A stretch of DNA of 64,000 bases, taken from the NCBI RefSeq assembly GCF_900156095.1, contig NZ_FTMJ01000005.1, forward strand, positions 1-64,000. Reading direction: 5' to 3'. Position 1 is the first letter of the stretch. Every line of letters begins with the position of its first letter. The notes under the pieces were generated by a model. It made no database searches. It saw nothing but the letters and a program-made list of their open reading frames with translations, and was not told the DNA's origin. This stretch comes from Aeromonas sp. RU39B (GTDB lineage Bacteria; Pseudomonadota; Gammaproteobacteria; Enterobacterales; Aeromonadaceae). A program made the position numbers and the translations under genes. Below, in pieces: positions 9,271 to 17,986 of this stretch.

Positions 9271-9276
9271 ATTATA
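9271..9276 (-). promoter_or_regulatory. Candidate -10 box of the Detocs-like operon
   Basis: Read on the minus strand this is a perfect TATAAT, about 40 bases before the kinase start codon. No good -35 hexamer lies 16-18 bases upstream; instead an imperfect dyad GTAG-N5-CTAC occupies 9281-9293, where a regulator could act. The rest of the 9232-9552 gap shows no gene. Confidence 0.35.
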
Positions 9277-9552
9277 AACCGTAGTTAAGCTACCGCCCCT
9301 AAGTTCCAGCTCCCAGAATGCTGCTTTAGCCCTGTGTTTCATGCAGTATTGCACTGGCGCTCCTTGAGAATCTGAGTGCCGTGTGGGGATGGTATCAAAC
9401 GAGAATTTCTTTGTTTAGAGTCGAGTGGCCAGAACATGGTCTGAAGAGGTAGAAAATTGAGGTATATCACCATTTAATCATGGTGTTGTACTCAGCAGTC
9501 AGGTGGAGTGGTAACTTTATAGGTGCTCAATGGAGTACCTTCGAGGTGTTCA

Positions 9553-9843
9553 ATGAAACGAACCGCATTGCTGGCCATGCTTCTGGCTATCTGCTTCTCT
9601 GTCAGCGCCAAGGACCAAGCCCCCAAACACAAAGTGTCAGATGACCAGGTTAAGCAGCAGATAATCCAGGAGTCTATCGACAGCTATCCCGGGAACTGCC
9701 CATGCCCATACAACCATGCACGGAATGGTAGCCGCTGTGGTAAGCGCAGTGCTTGGAACAGGGCAGGAGGCTACGCGCCTATCTGCTACAAAGATGAAGT
9801 CACCAAGGAGATGGTGAAGGAGTGGCGGGATGGGAATCAATAG
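9553..9843 (+). CDS. Small secreted Cys-rich protein
   Basis: 96 aa from ATG 9553 (GAGG at 9542-9546), chosen over the 9523 start because it gives a clean signal peptide: MKRTALLAMLLAICFSVSA with likely cleavage before KDQ. The mature part has the run ESIDSYPGNCPCPYNHARNG, then SRCGKRSAWNRAGGYAPICY and a DVT-like KDEVTKEMVKEW end. The four cysteines could pair in the periplasm. I recall this as a widespread family of small uncharacterised exported proteins; no function is known to me. Two broken relatives lie downstream at 12873 and 14541, each after a cargo gene. Confidence 0.7.
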   Translation: MKRTALLAMLLAICFSVSAKDQAPKHKVSDDQVKQQIIQESIDSYPGNCPCPYNHARNGSRCGKRSAWNRAGGYAPICYKDEVTKEMVKEWRDGNQ

Positions 9844-10089
9844 CATGAGTAAAACACCTGGGGCGGCACGATGCCGGAGTCAGGAGATAAGTAAATCTGT
9901 ACACCTCAGTTTTTCGGGCAATTACCAAGATAAATGCTCTATTTTCATAAGATGTTTCGGTATAGATTGGAGATGAAGACACTTTGACCTCTTAATCGAG
10001 ACAAATACAGAAGACGCGTTTTTTTGAAAAGCTGTATTTTTTTGATGAGTATTCTCTTTTGTTGTGTTCTCACGCACTAAGGTAAGCTC

Positions 10090-12816
10090 ATGATAAAAAT
10101 TCATCGGTACATGCAATATCGCATGGGTGGGTTAGTTCTGCTAATTGGCCTATTATTCAGCGTAGGTGGCTACTGGTTACTCAGTAAAGTAGCTGAAAAT
10201 GACGCTGCAAAGGCGTTAAGTCGCATCACCTCCGAGTCAGGTTATGCTGTCGATCGTTTACTCCAGCCAGCAACTATTTTATTGAATCTTCTTGCCAATG
10301 TACCTGATCTTAAAACAGGTAAAGAGCAAGACTGGATGCTCCGCCTCCCTGCACAGGCATCAATACTGATCGACAACAAGATGTTGACGAGCATTTATGT
10401 CGGCGGCCCTAGTGGCCAGTTTCTGCTTCTCCGTGCTCTACGTGATGACCTGGATCGGCAGCGGTTTCATGTTTCACCCCAGTCTCGTTGGCTAGTGCAG
10501 ACACAGCGAGTCAATTCAGAGGAGGGCGAGGACCAGTATTGGACCAGTCTGGATGCTCAATTCCATGTGCTGAGTAGACAGCCCGTTGCATCAGGACGCC
10601 AATACGATCCGCGGACTCGACCCTGGTATCAAGCTAGTCTTGACAGAGATGTGTTGCTGCGCACTTCTGTATACAATTTTTTCACAACTGGAAAACGCGG
10701 CGTTACCCTTGCTAAATACATGGGGGAAGGTTGGGTTATCGGCATGGATATCGAGGTCGAGAGCCTTGAGCCCGAGTTGGCTAGGTTAGCTAAAGAGCAA
10801 GCTGCACGTATTGCCTTGCTCGAAAACACTGGCGCAGTAATTTCTGCGGACACCCTCGACAATGGAAAAGATATCTTTTTCACAAAGCTTGTAGCTGCTC
10901 CATGGAATTCAGAGGGTGATGCATTCAGTTGGATGATCGATCCGGAAGGGCGATCTTGGTGGGTTGGTACGGCGAAGATCAAGCTTGAGCAGTTCGATGA
11001 AATTGAACTTCATGTTGCCGTGCCGAGAGACAGGCTGTTAGCTAAGGCTCAAACAGTTCGCAATGCATTGTTAATGGCAACCTTATTCCTTACGGCTATC
11101 ACACTGTTACTTGCCCGAAGGAGCGCAAACCAGATCTCGGCAGTGTTGCAGACGCTCGCTGAAAGGGCGAACTCTCTGACCAATTTTGATTTCAGCCGAA
11201 TTGAACTCACAAATACCAAAATTACTGAAATAGCTCAGCTAGAGACTGGGTTGGAGCAAGCGCGTGTAACATCATCCAATTTTATGAAGTTGCTGGATAA
11301 AGTTTCTCGAGAGACTGACTTGGAGAACCTGTTACCGTTGGTGCTTGAAGAGACGAGCAAAGTTGTTCAAGGAGAACATGCTTGGCTTTATATTTATGAC
11401 TCCGACACGTGGAGTTTGCGGGTACATCGTGGGGGAGAGTCAGATCGCGACTGGCTGGCTGATTGGCTTGCGTTGGATGAGGTAGCCCGCAGAGACAAGC
11501 AGCCAACAGTCAAGTCTAACAATGGGCTATTCGCATTGTTCGTGCCGTTATTCGGGCGGCGTGGTCATTTGCTTGGTCTCCTGATCTTAGAGCGCTTAAC
11601 ACCTTTCAGTGATCATCAACGAAATCTTGTCGGGGCGCTTTCTGGTTTTGCTGCATTGACGCTGGAATCAAGAGAACTCATCGCCCAGCAAAAGCAATTG
11701 TTTGAATCTTTCATCAAGCTGCTTGCAGAAGCGGTGGATGCCAAGAGTGCTCATACAGGGGGGCACTGCCATCGTGTGCCCATCTTGACAGAATGGCTGG
11801 TTGAGCTTGCTGCCAGTAGTGATGCAGCATGTGTTGCCGACTTCACTCTGGACAACGAGATGCGCGAAGCTGTTCATATCGCTGCGTGGTTACATGACTG
11901 CGGGAAAGTCGTCACGCCTGAATATGTGGTTGATAAGGCCACGAAGCTCGAGACCTTATACGACAGAATCCACGAGATTCGAATGCGGTTTGAGGTTTGC
12001 AAGCGCGATGCAGAGCTCGCGCACTGGTACCTGGCCTATCCTCAGGGCCTACCTGCTTCTGCAAAGGAACAGCTCGCCCACGAATTTCAGGCACTGGATG
12101 ATGATTTTGCATTTGTTGCTGAGTGTAATCTGGGCAGCGAAAATATGTCTGAGGAGGCCATTAATCGCATCAAGCAAATAGCGGCCAGAACCTGGGTTCG
12201 AACGTTGGATGACCGTCTTGGGCTTTCTCATGACGAAATTAGCCGCCGTTCAGGGCGCGATGCTGATCCATTGCCTACTCGGGAATATCTGCTTCGTGAT
12301 CAGCCGGAACATCAGATCGCGCGTCCGCCTGGACAGGCATTTGGCGCGGATAACCCATGGGGCTTCAAAATGCGGGTACCGGAATTATTATATGACCGCG
12401 GTGAGGTGAAGAATTTGTCAATCCAGCGTGGGACCCTGACAGAGGAAGAACGATATAAAATCAATGAACATATTGTGATGACAATCAAAATGTTAGAGGC
12501 GTTGCCTTTCCCTCGGCATCTGGCGAATGTACCGGAAATCGCGGGTGGACATCATGAGCGCACAGATAGCGGCGGTTACCCCCGCTCAATACCCGCAGGC
12601 TCCCTGAGCATTCCGGCCAGAATGATGGCTATTGCTGATGTGTTTGAAGCGCTAACGGCAACTGACCGCCCTTATAAAACGGGGAAAAGCGTAGAAGCAT
12701 CGCTCGAAATCATGCGCAAGATGGCGCATGGTGGGCACCTTGATGTTGAACTATTCGAGTTGTTTTCACAGTCGGAGATTCCCGAGCGCTATGTCGAACA
12801 GTTTCTGAAGCGTTAA
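10090..12816 (+). CDS. Membrane sensor with GAF and HD-GYP domain, probable c-di-GMP phosphodiesterase
   Basis: 908 aa. A membrane helix at about 12-32, a periplasmic Cache-like sensor region to about 320, a second helix at about 323-340, a linker helix, a GAF-like domain at about 395-540, and an HD-GYP domain to the end. Catalytic signatures: HDCGK at 602-606 and HHERTDSGGYP at 821-831. HD-GYP enzymes degrade cyclic di-GMP, lowering biofilm formation and raising motility. Unusually, about 150 residues lie between the HDCGK motif and the conserved helix (LTEEERYKINEHI) that normally follows within 25 residues. AAGG precedes the start closely (10079-10084). The gene stands alone between an intact and a broken copy of the small Cys-rich gene, as prophage cargo. 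Activity is inferred from motifs. Confidence 0.85.
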   Translation: MIKIHRYMQYRMGGLVLLIGLLFSVGGYWLLSKVAENDAAKALSRITSESGYAVDRLLQPATILLNLLANVPDLKTGKEQDWMLRLPAQASILIDNKMLTSIYVGGPSGQFLLLRALRDDLDRQRFHVSPQSRWLVQTQRVNSEEGEDQYWTSLDAQFHVLSRQPVASGRQYDPRTRPWYQASLDRDVLLRTSVYNFFTTGKRGVTLAKYMGEGWVIGMDIEVESLEPELARLAKEQAARIALLENTGAVISADTLDNGKDIFFTKLVAAPWNSEGDAFSWMIDPEGRSWWVGTAKIKLEQFDEIELHVAVPRDRLLAKAQTVRNALLMATLFLTAITLLLARRSANQISAVLQTLAERANSLTNFDFSRIELTNTKITEIAQLETGLEQARVTSSNFMKLLDKVSRETDLENLLPLVLEETSKVVQGEHAWLYIYDSDTWSLRVHRGGESDRDWLADWLALDEVARRDKQPTVKSNNGLFALFVPLFGRRGHLLGLLILERLTPFSDHQRNLVGALSGFAALTLESRELIAQQKQLFESFIKLLAEAVDAKSAHTGGHCHRVPILTEWLVELAASSDAACVADFTLDNEMREAVHIAAWLHDCGKVVTPEYVVDKATKLETLYDRIHEIRMRFEVCKRDAELAHWYLAYPQGLPASAKEQLAHEFQALDDDFAFVAECNLGSENMSEEAINRIKQIAARTWVRTLDDRLGLSHDEISRRSGRDADPLPTREYLLRDQPEHQIARPPGQAFGADNPWGFKMRVPELLYDRGEVKNLSIQRGTLTEEERYKINEHIVMTIKMLEALPFPRHLANVPEIAGGHHERTDSGGYPRSIPAGSLSIPARMMAIADVFEALTATDRPYKTGKSVEASLEIMRKMAHGGHLDVELFELFSQSEIPERYVEQFLKR

Positions 12817-12872
12817 TGAAGCTGTGCTAAAAGTGAAGGAGTCGGCATATTCGGACGCTATCTTGAAAACGC

Positions 12873-13003
12873 CCATGAATGGCAGCCGCTGTAGTAAGCG
12901 CAGCGCTTGAAACAGGGCAGGAGGCTAGGCGCCTATCTGCTACAAAGATGAAGTCACCAAGGAGATGGTGAAGGAGTTGCGGGAGAGGGGTCACTAGTGT
13001 GAG
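12873..13003 (+). pseudogene. 3' half of a second copy of the small Cys-rich gene
   Basis: The DNA from about 12876 is nearly identical to 9716-9845: shared runs include CAGGGCAGGAGGCTA and CTACAAAGATGAAGTCACC. The 5' half with the signal peptide is missing, and the Tyr codon of GGYAP is now TAG, so it is dead. Similarity continues a few bases past the stop (AACACC). Confidence 0.8.
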
Positions 13004-13006
13004 GAG

Positions 13007-13029
13007 AACACCGGCTGGATACCGGTGTT
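13007..13029 (+). terminator. Hairpin, possible weak terminator
   Basis: AACACCGG and CCGGTGTT pair as an 8-bp stem with a 7-base loop, followed by only a short T-run. It follows the broken Cys-rich copy and lies about 45 bp from the 3' end of the convergent 406-aa gene. Confidence 0.35.
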
Positions 13030-13074
13030 TGGTAATAATAAACTGGCCCTAATCATGAGCAGATTTGGGTATAA

Positions 13075-14295
13075 TCATTTACACAGATAGCTGAGTTGTA
13101 ACTCTAGATCAGCAATAAGCCAATTTACCGATTGAGTTGATATATGCTTTGGTGCTTTGGTAATACGAGATATTGCTAGTGTTTGCCCATGCTTATTTAA
13201 CTCATCTAGGTTTACTTCTGAGATGACTTTCTCAAATTTCTTTACATTAAAACTCAGAATTGGAAATGCAGGGGATTTTTTATCTTTATACATAACTGTA
13301 CTAATATTAAACATATCTCCTATGTCGAGCAACTTTGCCTCAGAAGTTACTATATAGGATAAATTCAATTCTGGTAAGTGAGTAGGAGATAGTAGTATTT
13401 CAGGTATACGAAGTAAAAGAAGGTCCCATGCAGTAGATAGTAACGCTCTCTTAGCACCTTCGACATCCATGTTTGGCTGAACACTTACGAATTTCCCTGC
13501 AAAATTTGAAAAGTAGTACAAGGCAAGGTTTAGCTCTCGAGCTAATATTATATTTAAGTCTTCAATTAAAAACCTTTCAAACTCATAATATTTCTTTATG
13601 ATGTTTTCTTGGCTCATCTTAGGGTACATAAACTGGATTAACACCATTTTTAATAAACAGGCATATGATAATCTTGTTATTTCTCGATAGTCGTTATTAT
13701 GGTGGTTTTCTGCGAATTCATTAGCCCATGCTATTCCGCAGTTATCTAGGTCTACAGATTTATATTTATCGCAATAGTGCTCCACAGATTCCTTTTTATA
13801 TTTTATTACATTATTGTTTATATACTCCTGCTCATCCATACAGTGTAGTTTTAGAATTGATGACAATTTGCCAGATGATGTCTTAATAAATTGTTCTTTT
13901 GATGATTTGGAGAAGTTTTCTGTTAGATAGAAAACGGGGTTGTAGTCACAATTTAAGGATGATACATGTACTAAAAAATCTCTTGTTACTAGCTTTGAAT
14001 TATCATCTAACTTTCCAATGCCAGATACATAACGGTGTAAAATATCTACTATATGTGAGTCAAGCACTAAAGTTTGATAGATGTTGAGTTCTAGCTTTTT
14101 TTTGTCAAAAAAATCCTTATTGAAAATGATTGGTCGCTTGCCGTTAAATTGATCAATTATCCCAATCCTTCTGTCGTTGTGCGAAATATCAAAAGATTTT
14201 GAGTAGAACGGGGATTCATAAGGAGAAGTTAGGAATTCATATATGTGTGCATTTTCCATTGATTGAGATGAGAAAATATTTTGCATCATAGCCAC
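13075..14295 (-). CDS. Unknown AT-rich cargo protein
   Basis: 406 aa, no family recognised. It is soluble and mixed alpha/beta in character, with no signal peptide and no clear catalytic signature. A segment YQTLVLDSHIVDILHRYVSG at about 72-91 has a faint PIN-nuclease look (hydrophobic strand then LDSHIV), but the other acidic residues of that fold cannot be placed. The C-terminal 100 residues contain FPILSFNVKKFEKVISEV. The start could be Met1, 3 or 4. Low GC, single-gene transcription against the phage operons, and position between two broken Cys-rich copies mark it as horizontally moved cargo; a defence or exclusion role is possible but unproven. Confidence 0.6.
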   Translation of the reverse strand: MAMMQNIFSSQSMENAHIYEFLTSPYESPFYSKSFDISHNDRRIGIIDQFNGKRPIIFNKDFFDKKKLELNIYQTLVLDSHIVDILHRYVSGIGKLDDNSKLVTRDFLVHVSSLNCDYNPVFYLTENFSKSSKEQFIKTSSGKLSSILKLHCMDEQEYINNNVIKYKKESVEHYCDKYKSVDLDNCGIAWANEFAENHHNNDYREITRLSYACLLKMVLIQFMYPKMSQENIIKKYYEFERFLIEDLNIILARELNLALYYFSNFAGKFVSVQPNMDVEGAKRALLSTAWDLLLLRIPEILLSPTHLPELNLSYIVTSEAKLLDIGDMFNISTVMYKDKKSPAFPILSFNVKKFEKVISEVNLDELNKHGQTLAISRITKAPKHISTQSVNWLIADLELQLSYLCK

Positions 14296-14540
14296 TCTGT
14301 TTCATGCTTATGAACATATGTTCTACACTATTTTGATTGCTATGTCTGTTTTTCTCTTCATATATATTCAGTCGGCATGGTGATGACAGATTTGATTCAT
14401 CGCTGTAATGGGTTTGTGTAAATTTAGATTCAAGAGGTTAAAGATGACTCGCTTGGTAGTATTAACTTGGGTGCTTAAATATTAACCTGGGAGGGCGATC
14501 AAAGTACCGTAGTGATAACTAGGTAATGCAAAAATTTTCT

Positions 14541-14612
14541 AGGAGTCCATCGACTGCTATCCCGGAAGCTGTCCATGTGTCCCAACAACAACGCGAGGAA
14601 CGGCTGCGCCTC
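14541..14612 (+). pseudogene. Middle piece of a third copy of the small Cys-rich gene
   Basis: GAGTCCATCGACTGCTATCC and following bases encode ESIDCYPGSCPC, matching ESIDSYPGNCPC of the intact gene. After a two-base shift the DNA reads PNNNARNGC, matching PYNHARNGSRC. No start or 3' end remains. The rest of 14296-14792 shows no other gene. Confidence 0.6.
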
Positions 14613-14792
14613 AAGATAGCACGTTAATACGACTAACTGCTACTGCTCATCAGACCTTCTCATGAGCCACCATCCGAGATAATCAAAGTCAGCATCTTAC
14701 AGGAAAGGCTTCTAAAACCTGCCTAGACGAGTAGAGGTTGGCTCGTTTGTATAGAGCCCTCTTTTTGTCTGAATTATATACAGGTATGATTA

Positions 14793-15515
14793 ATGACTGA
14801 TTATCTTGACATTACTTCTCGTGACAGTGTAGTCCGCCACATAAGTTCCTATTATCAGGAATCAGATGCGAAGTGGGGATGGGACTTGTTGTTCGGGCCT
14901 TTCATAAACATGTGCTCACCGCGTTATCCGGTGGCGTTTTTGGGGCTAAACCCAGGAGGCCCTGCGTCTGAGAATCACCAGGTTTCTGTTGAGGGTAAGT
15001 GTGCTTATTACAATGAGGTCTGGCCACCATACCCCAGAGGGGAAGCCCCCTTGCAAAAACAGCTAGGGATATTCTACTCGATGATTGCTGATGTCATTGG
15101 GGTTGATATGGAGTCGCTCATGGATGGCTCATTGATGACAAATTACATCCCTGCTCGTTCACCCTCTTGGAGTCAATTACCCGATAAAGATGAGTGGATT
15201 CAGTGTGGTCGCCAGATATGGTCTCAACGGATAAGTAAAGTGCATTGTAAGGTATATGTTGCTATCTCTTGTGTGGTTTTTAATGAGCTCCACAATCATT
15301 TAGTCGAGAATGGTTACAAACAAGTTGGGGACAGTGTTAACGAGCGCGTTAATTGGTGGTATGCAAGATATCAGATTCATCAATTTGAACGAGATGGAAA
15401 CTTGTCAGTTCTGATACGGCTACCTCATCTTTCCTCATACAAAATATTTAGCCGTACTGCATGTCAGCCCGCAATAAAAAGAATTATGGAGTCAATTGAA
15501 AGTGTTTTGAGATAG
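14793..15515 (+). CDS. Uracil-DNA-glycosylase-superfamily-like protein
   Basis: 240 aa. Two short motifs recall the uracil-DNA glycosylase fold: VAFLGLNPGGP at about 47-57 (motif A is typically G.NPG) and LPHLSSYKIF at 210-219, where the superfamily has an HPS-type loop. The spacing and total length fit single-domain members such as the Mug/SMUG-like groups. An enzyme of this kind removes damaged or deaminated bases; on a prophage it could equally act on modified DNA of rivals. The gene stands alone, convergent with the aminopeptidase-like gene. No good Shine-Dalgarno is seen before ATG 14793. Family assignment rests on two motifs only. Confidence 0.5.
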   Translation: MTDYLDITSRDSVVRHISSYYQESDAKWGWDLLFGPFINMCSPRYPVAFLGLNPGGPASENHQVSVEGKCAYYNEVWPPYPRGEAPLQKQLGIFYSMIADVIGVDMESLMDGSLMTNYIPARSPSWSQLPDKDEWIQCGRQIWSQRISKVHCKVYVAISCVVFNELHNHLVENGYKQVGDSVNERVNWWYARYQIHQFERDGNLSVLIRLPHLSSYKIFSRTACQPAIKRIMESIESVLR

Positions 15516-15562
15516 TTATTATGGATTGTACTTAACCACTTTTATGAAGAGCCGTTAGAGTA

Positions 15563-15609
15563 ATTTGACAATAAATAAACTCTTCACGAGCCTCCCCGAG
15601 AATTCGAAA
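15563..15609 (+). repeat. Direct repeat, left copy
   Basis: Contains TTGACAAT, then CTTCACGAGCCTC and GAATTCG, in the same order and spacing as the copy at 17258-17307. The pair flanks the aminopeptidase-like module. Confidence 0.6.
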
Positions 15610-15628
15610 TAAATCGCTACGGTGGATT

Positions 15629-16459
15629 CTAGCTAGCCTGTTTTTTTCTCCACATCCCATCCATTTGTGATGGCTTTATGCAAGATAGTAACAGCCCATC
15701 TTTATGAAAGGTGGGCTGGGTCAAAACCTCACAACCCTCGTCTGTCACGGCTATGATGTGCTTCCAGTGTGCGGTCGGGGAACAGTCACTTGTAGATAAT
15801 ATGCTTCTACTGGATGGTCGCTCAACGTCAGCACATCTGGAGATGATGATTGGCTCGAGTATGAAGATCATGCCAGTTTCGAGCTTGATACCTGCTCCTG
15901 GCCTGCCGACTGAAGGTAGGTGTGGAATTGCTGGTCTTTCAGTGAAATCACTATCATTTATAAGAGTATGGAACCCCATCTTAGAGATGGTTGTATAGAT
16001 TGCGTGCCCAACGTCACCTGTTGTAGCGCCCGGTCGTACAGCTTCGAGCCCAGAGGACATCGCTTCAAATGCAGCCTCAACCATAGCGATTTTTTGAGGG
16101 CTCGGTTTTCCGATCATGTACATTCTGCTGGATTCAGAGAAGCAGTTGTCCATCTGTATCTTTAACTCAACATTGATGATGTCTCCATGCTGTAAGCGCA
16201 ACGAGCTGGGTTTACCCCCTGCAATGATATAATTGTGAGATACATAGACAGTGACAACAGGATCACCCTCTTCGGTTACGTCATAAGCGGGTATCTTTTT
16301 TACTTGGAACAAATAATCATGACAGAATTTCGCAATGCTCTCTGTCTTCACGCCTGCGACTACATAGTCTGAAATCCAGTCTAATGTTTCACAAGCTGCG
16401 CTCGCACTAGCTCTTATCTTGTCGGCTTCGAGCTCACGTATGGCCGTTATCTTGTTCAT
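15629..16459 (-). CDS. Methionine aminopeptidase paralogue with lost metal ligands
   Basis: 276 aa; over its whole length it follows type I methionine aminopeptidase (pita-bread fold, M24). Landmarks: HGDIINVELKI, RMYMIGKPSPQK, ILEPII and HIIAVTDEGCEVLT align with the E. coli enzyme. However, of the five metal ligands only one Glu (E202) is kept. Asp97 and Asp108 are replaced by Glu (E98, E109), the His171 segment is lost in DSDFTERPAIPHLPS, Glu235 is Lys233, and the substrate-binding His79 is replaced (AGG for CHG). The C-terminus is about 12 residues longer than usual. It is therefore probably not a normal aminopeptidase; it may bind nascent chains or ribosomes, or be a decoy. It is bracketed by the direct repeats at 15563 and 17258. 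Confidence 0.75.
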   Translation of the reverse strand: MNKITAIRELEADKIRASASAACETLDWISDYVVAGVKTESIAKFCHDYLFQVKKIPAYDVTEEGDPVVTVYVSHNYIIAGGKPSSLRLQHGDIINVELKIQMDNCFSESSRMYMIGKPSPQKIAMVEAAFEAMSSGLEAVRPGATTGDVGHAIYTTISKMGFHTLINDSDFTERPAIPHLPSVGRPGAGIKLETGMIFILEPIIISRCADVERPSSRSILSTSDCSPTAHWKHIIAVTDEGCEVLTQPTFHKDGLLLSCIKPSQMDGMWRKKQAS

Positions 16460-16878
16460 ACTTTATCCCCAATGTTCATGTTGGGAGGGAGGACTCTTAA
16501 GACTCTACACCTGTGTGGAGTAAGGAACATATTTCATATTGGGGGTAGATTGGCGGAGCTACTTTTGGATATAGTTTCTCTTTTTATCTTCTCGTGACCT
16601 TAAGACAACGATCACATTTTGTCGTATATAAATATTGATTTTGGAATTGATGCTGACTGAAATTTTCAACTGTCATTTATAACAGTGTCTATGAATCCCT
16701 GTGAAGGTAAAGATTGTGCGAATACTCACTTTAACCGCGTGTTTGAGATTAGAGTGTGATCTCCTCATAGAACAAACAGACTTATCAATTAAGTGTCTGC
16801 GATATCGCTGATGAGTGGGTGTTTTTTATACACACACGAGATACGATATGAATAACCTGGTCACTATCAGAGTAAATT
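16460..16878. other. Non-coding AT-rich gap
   Basis: No convincing gene on either strand. Part of it should hold the promoter for the minus-strand aminopeptidase-like gene and a 3' region for the small gene at 16879, but no clear -35/-10 pair was identified. Confidence 0.4.
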
Positions 16879-17115
16879 CTAGGGCCTTATCGAGTTGTCA
16901 TATGTTTTTCTTGTGTAGGCGTTTAAGCATGTGGCGCAAAGCCGCGTATCCAAGTTAAGTGACTTTAATGCCTTTATTGCTTCTGCATCTGAGGGATAGG
17001 CACCGAAATAGTCTCTAATGTGGGCACATGGAAGCACCGGGCAGTCGCTTCGATGAAGGAGGTATAGTTTTGGCTCAAACTTAATCTCAAGTAAATATTC
17101 TTTTTGTTCTTCCAT
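16879..17115 (-). CDS. Small Cys-pair protein
   Basis: 78 aa from the Met at 17115, chosen because GAGAG lies about 10 bases upstream; the longer frame from 17163 has no such site. It has HRSDCPVLPC and, 40 residues on, CATC, a likely zinc site, with SDAEAIKALKSLNLDTRLC between. This pattern (His..Cys, then a helix with repeated Ala, then CxxC) is seen in small uncharacterised bacterial proteins. It shares the strand of the aminopeptidase-like gene and lies within the same repeat-bounded module. Confidence 0.5.
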   Translation of the reverse strand: MEEQKEYLLEIKFEPKLYLLHRSDCPVLPCAHIRDYFGAYPSDAEAIKALKSLNLDTRLCATCLNAYTRKTYDNSIRP

Positions 17116-17257
17116 CAGGGTGCTCTCTTTTTTTGAGTATGAGAGTAATACAGATGAAGGCACCTATGACAGACCCATATGGGGAATATGATTTTGCCCG
17201 TCGAAAAGAGAAAGATTGTTGCATTAATATTAATTTGACATGAAGGCATATAGTTAG

Positions 17258-17307
17258 ACTTGACAATCGAAAAATTCTTCACGAGCCTCGACAGAAATTC
17301 GGACTAA
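17258..17307 (+). repeat. Direct repeat, right copy, in the rha leader
   Basis: TTGACAAT at 17260-17267, then CTTCACGAGCCTC and AAATTCGGACTAA, match the copy at 15563-15609. A second TTGACA lies at 17235 next to the palindrome ATTAATATTAAT (17223-17234), so this leader probably also carries promoter and operator signals for rha. Confidence 0.6.
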
Positions 17308-17351
17308 CCATCCGAGCCATCGGGCTAACCACCCGCAACGAGGACCTAGCC

Positions 17352-17984
17352 ATGAAGAAACCAATCCAAGAACTATCTATTCAGCGCCTGCGCAGTGGCG
17401 CCAGCATATTCACTTTCGACTCCACCACATCCGGTGAAATGACCACATTCAGCCCCGAGCAGATAGCGTTGTTCCGGACGCTAGTAGCTGCCAAGCATGG
17501 GGAAACGTTCACCACGTCCCGCAAGGTGGCCGAGCTTTTTGGCAAACGCCATGACAACGTTCTTCGGACAATTGATAAGTTGGAGTGCAGCTCAGAATTT
17601 CGTCTCCTCAATTTCAAGGAGACGGTCTATTACCGCAAAAACCCATCAGGTGGTGAAGACATTGCCACCCCCATGTGGCACATGACCAAGGATGGCATGG
17701 TCTTCTTGGTAATGGGATTTACCGGCAAGCAGGCCGCCCAGTTCAAGGAGCTGTACATCCAAGCCTTCAACTGGCTGGCTGACCAGATCAGAAAAAGCTA
17801 TGAGCTTACTGAATGGCTGAACGATTTCACCCGTCGAGAGGCTGCATCTGTTACTAAAGGTACCGTGCATGGTCAAGGACTTGTCCGCCGCCGCATCGAA
17901 AAGCATGCGTTGAGCCAAGAGCAGGCCGCTATCCACGCCAAGATCCAGTTGTGCCTGGACCTGATCGGCGAGGAGGCTGCATAG
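17352..17984 (+). CDS. rha: Rha-family phage regulatory protein
   Basis: 210 aa. The N-terminal half has the Rha family hallmark TSRKVAELFGKRHDNVLRTI (about 55-74), followed by MTKDGMVFLVMGFTGKQAAQ and FKELYIQAFNWL (about 113-144). Family members in lambdoid phages affect growth in hosts lacking IHF and act as regulators; the ihfA gene of this host lies in the same window. The C-terminal 60 residues are basic and helical. It opens a closely packed rightward set of middle genes ending in the Q-type gene. Start ATG 17352 follows GAGGACC (17340-17346). Confidence 0.85.
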   Translation: MKKPIQELSIQRLRSGASIFTFDSTTSGEMTTFSPEQIALFRTLVAAKHGETFTTSRKVAELFGKRHDNVLRTIDKLECSSEFRLLNFKETVYYRKNPSGGEDIATPMWHMTKDGMVFLVMGFTGKQAAQFKELYIQAFNWLADQIRKSYELTEWLNDFTRREAASVTKGTVHGQGLVRRRIEKHALSQEQAAIHAKIQLCLDLIGEEAA

Positions 17985-17986
17985 CA

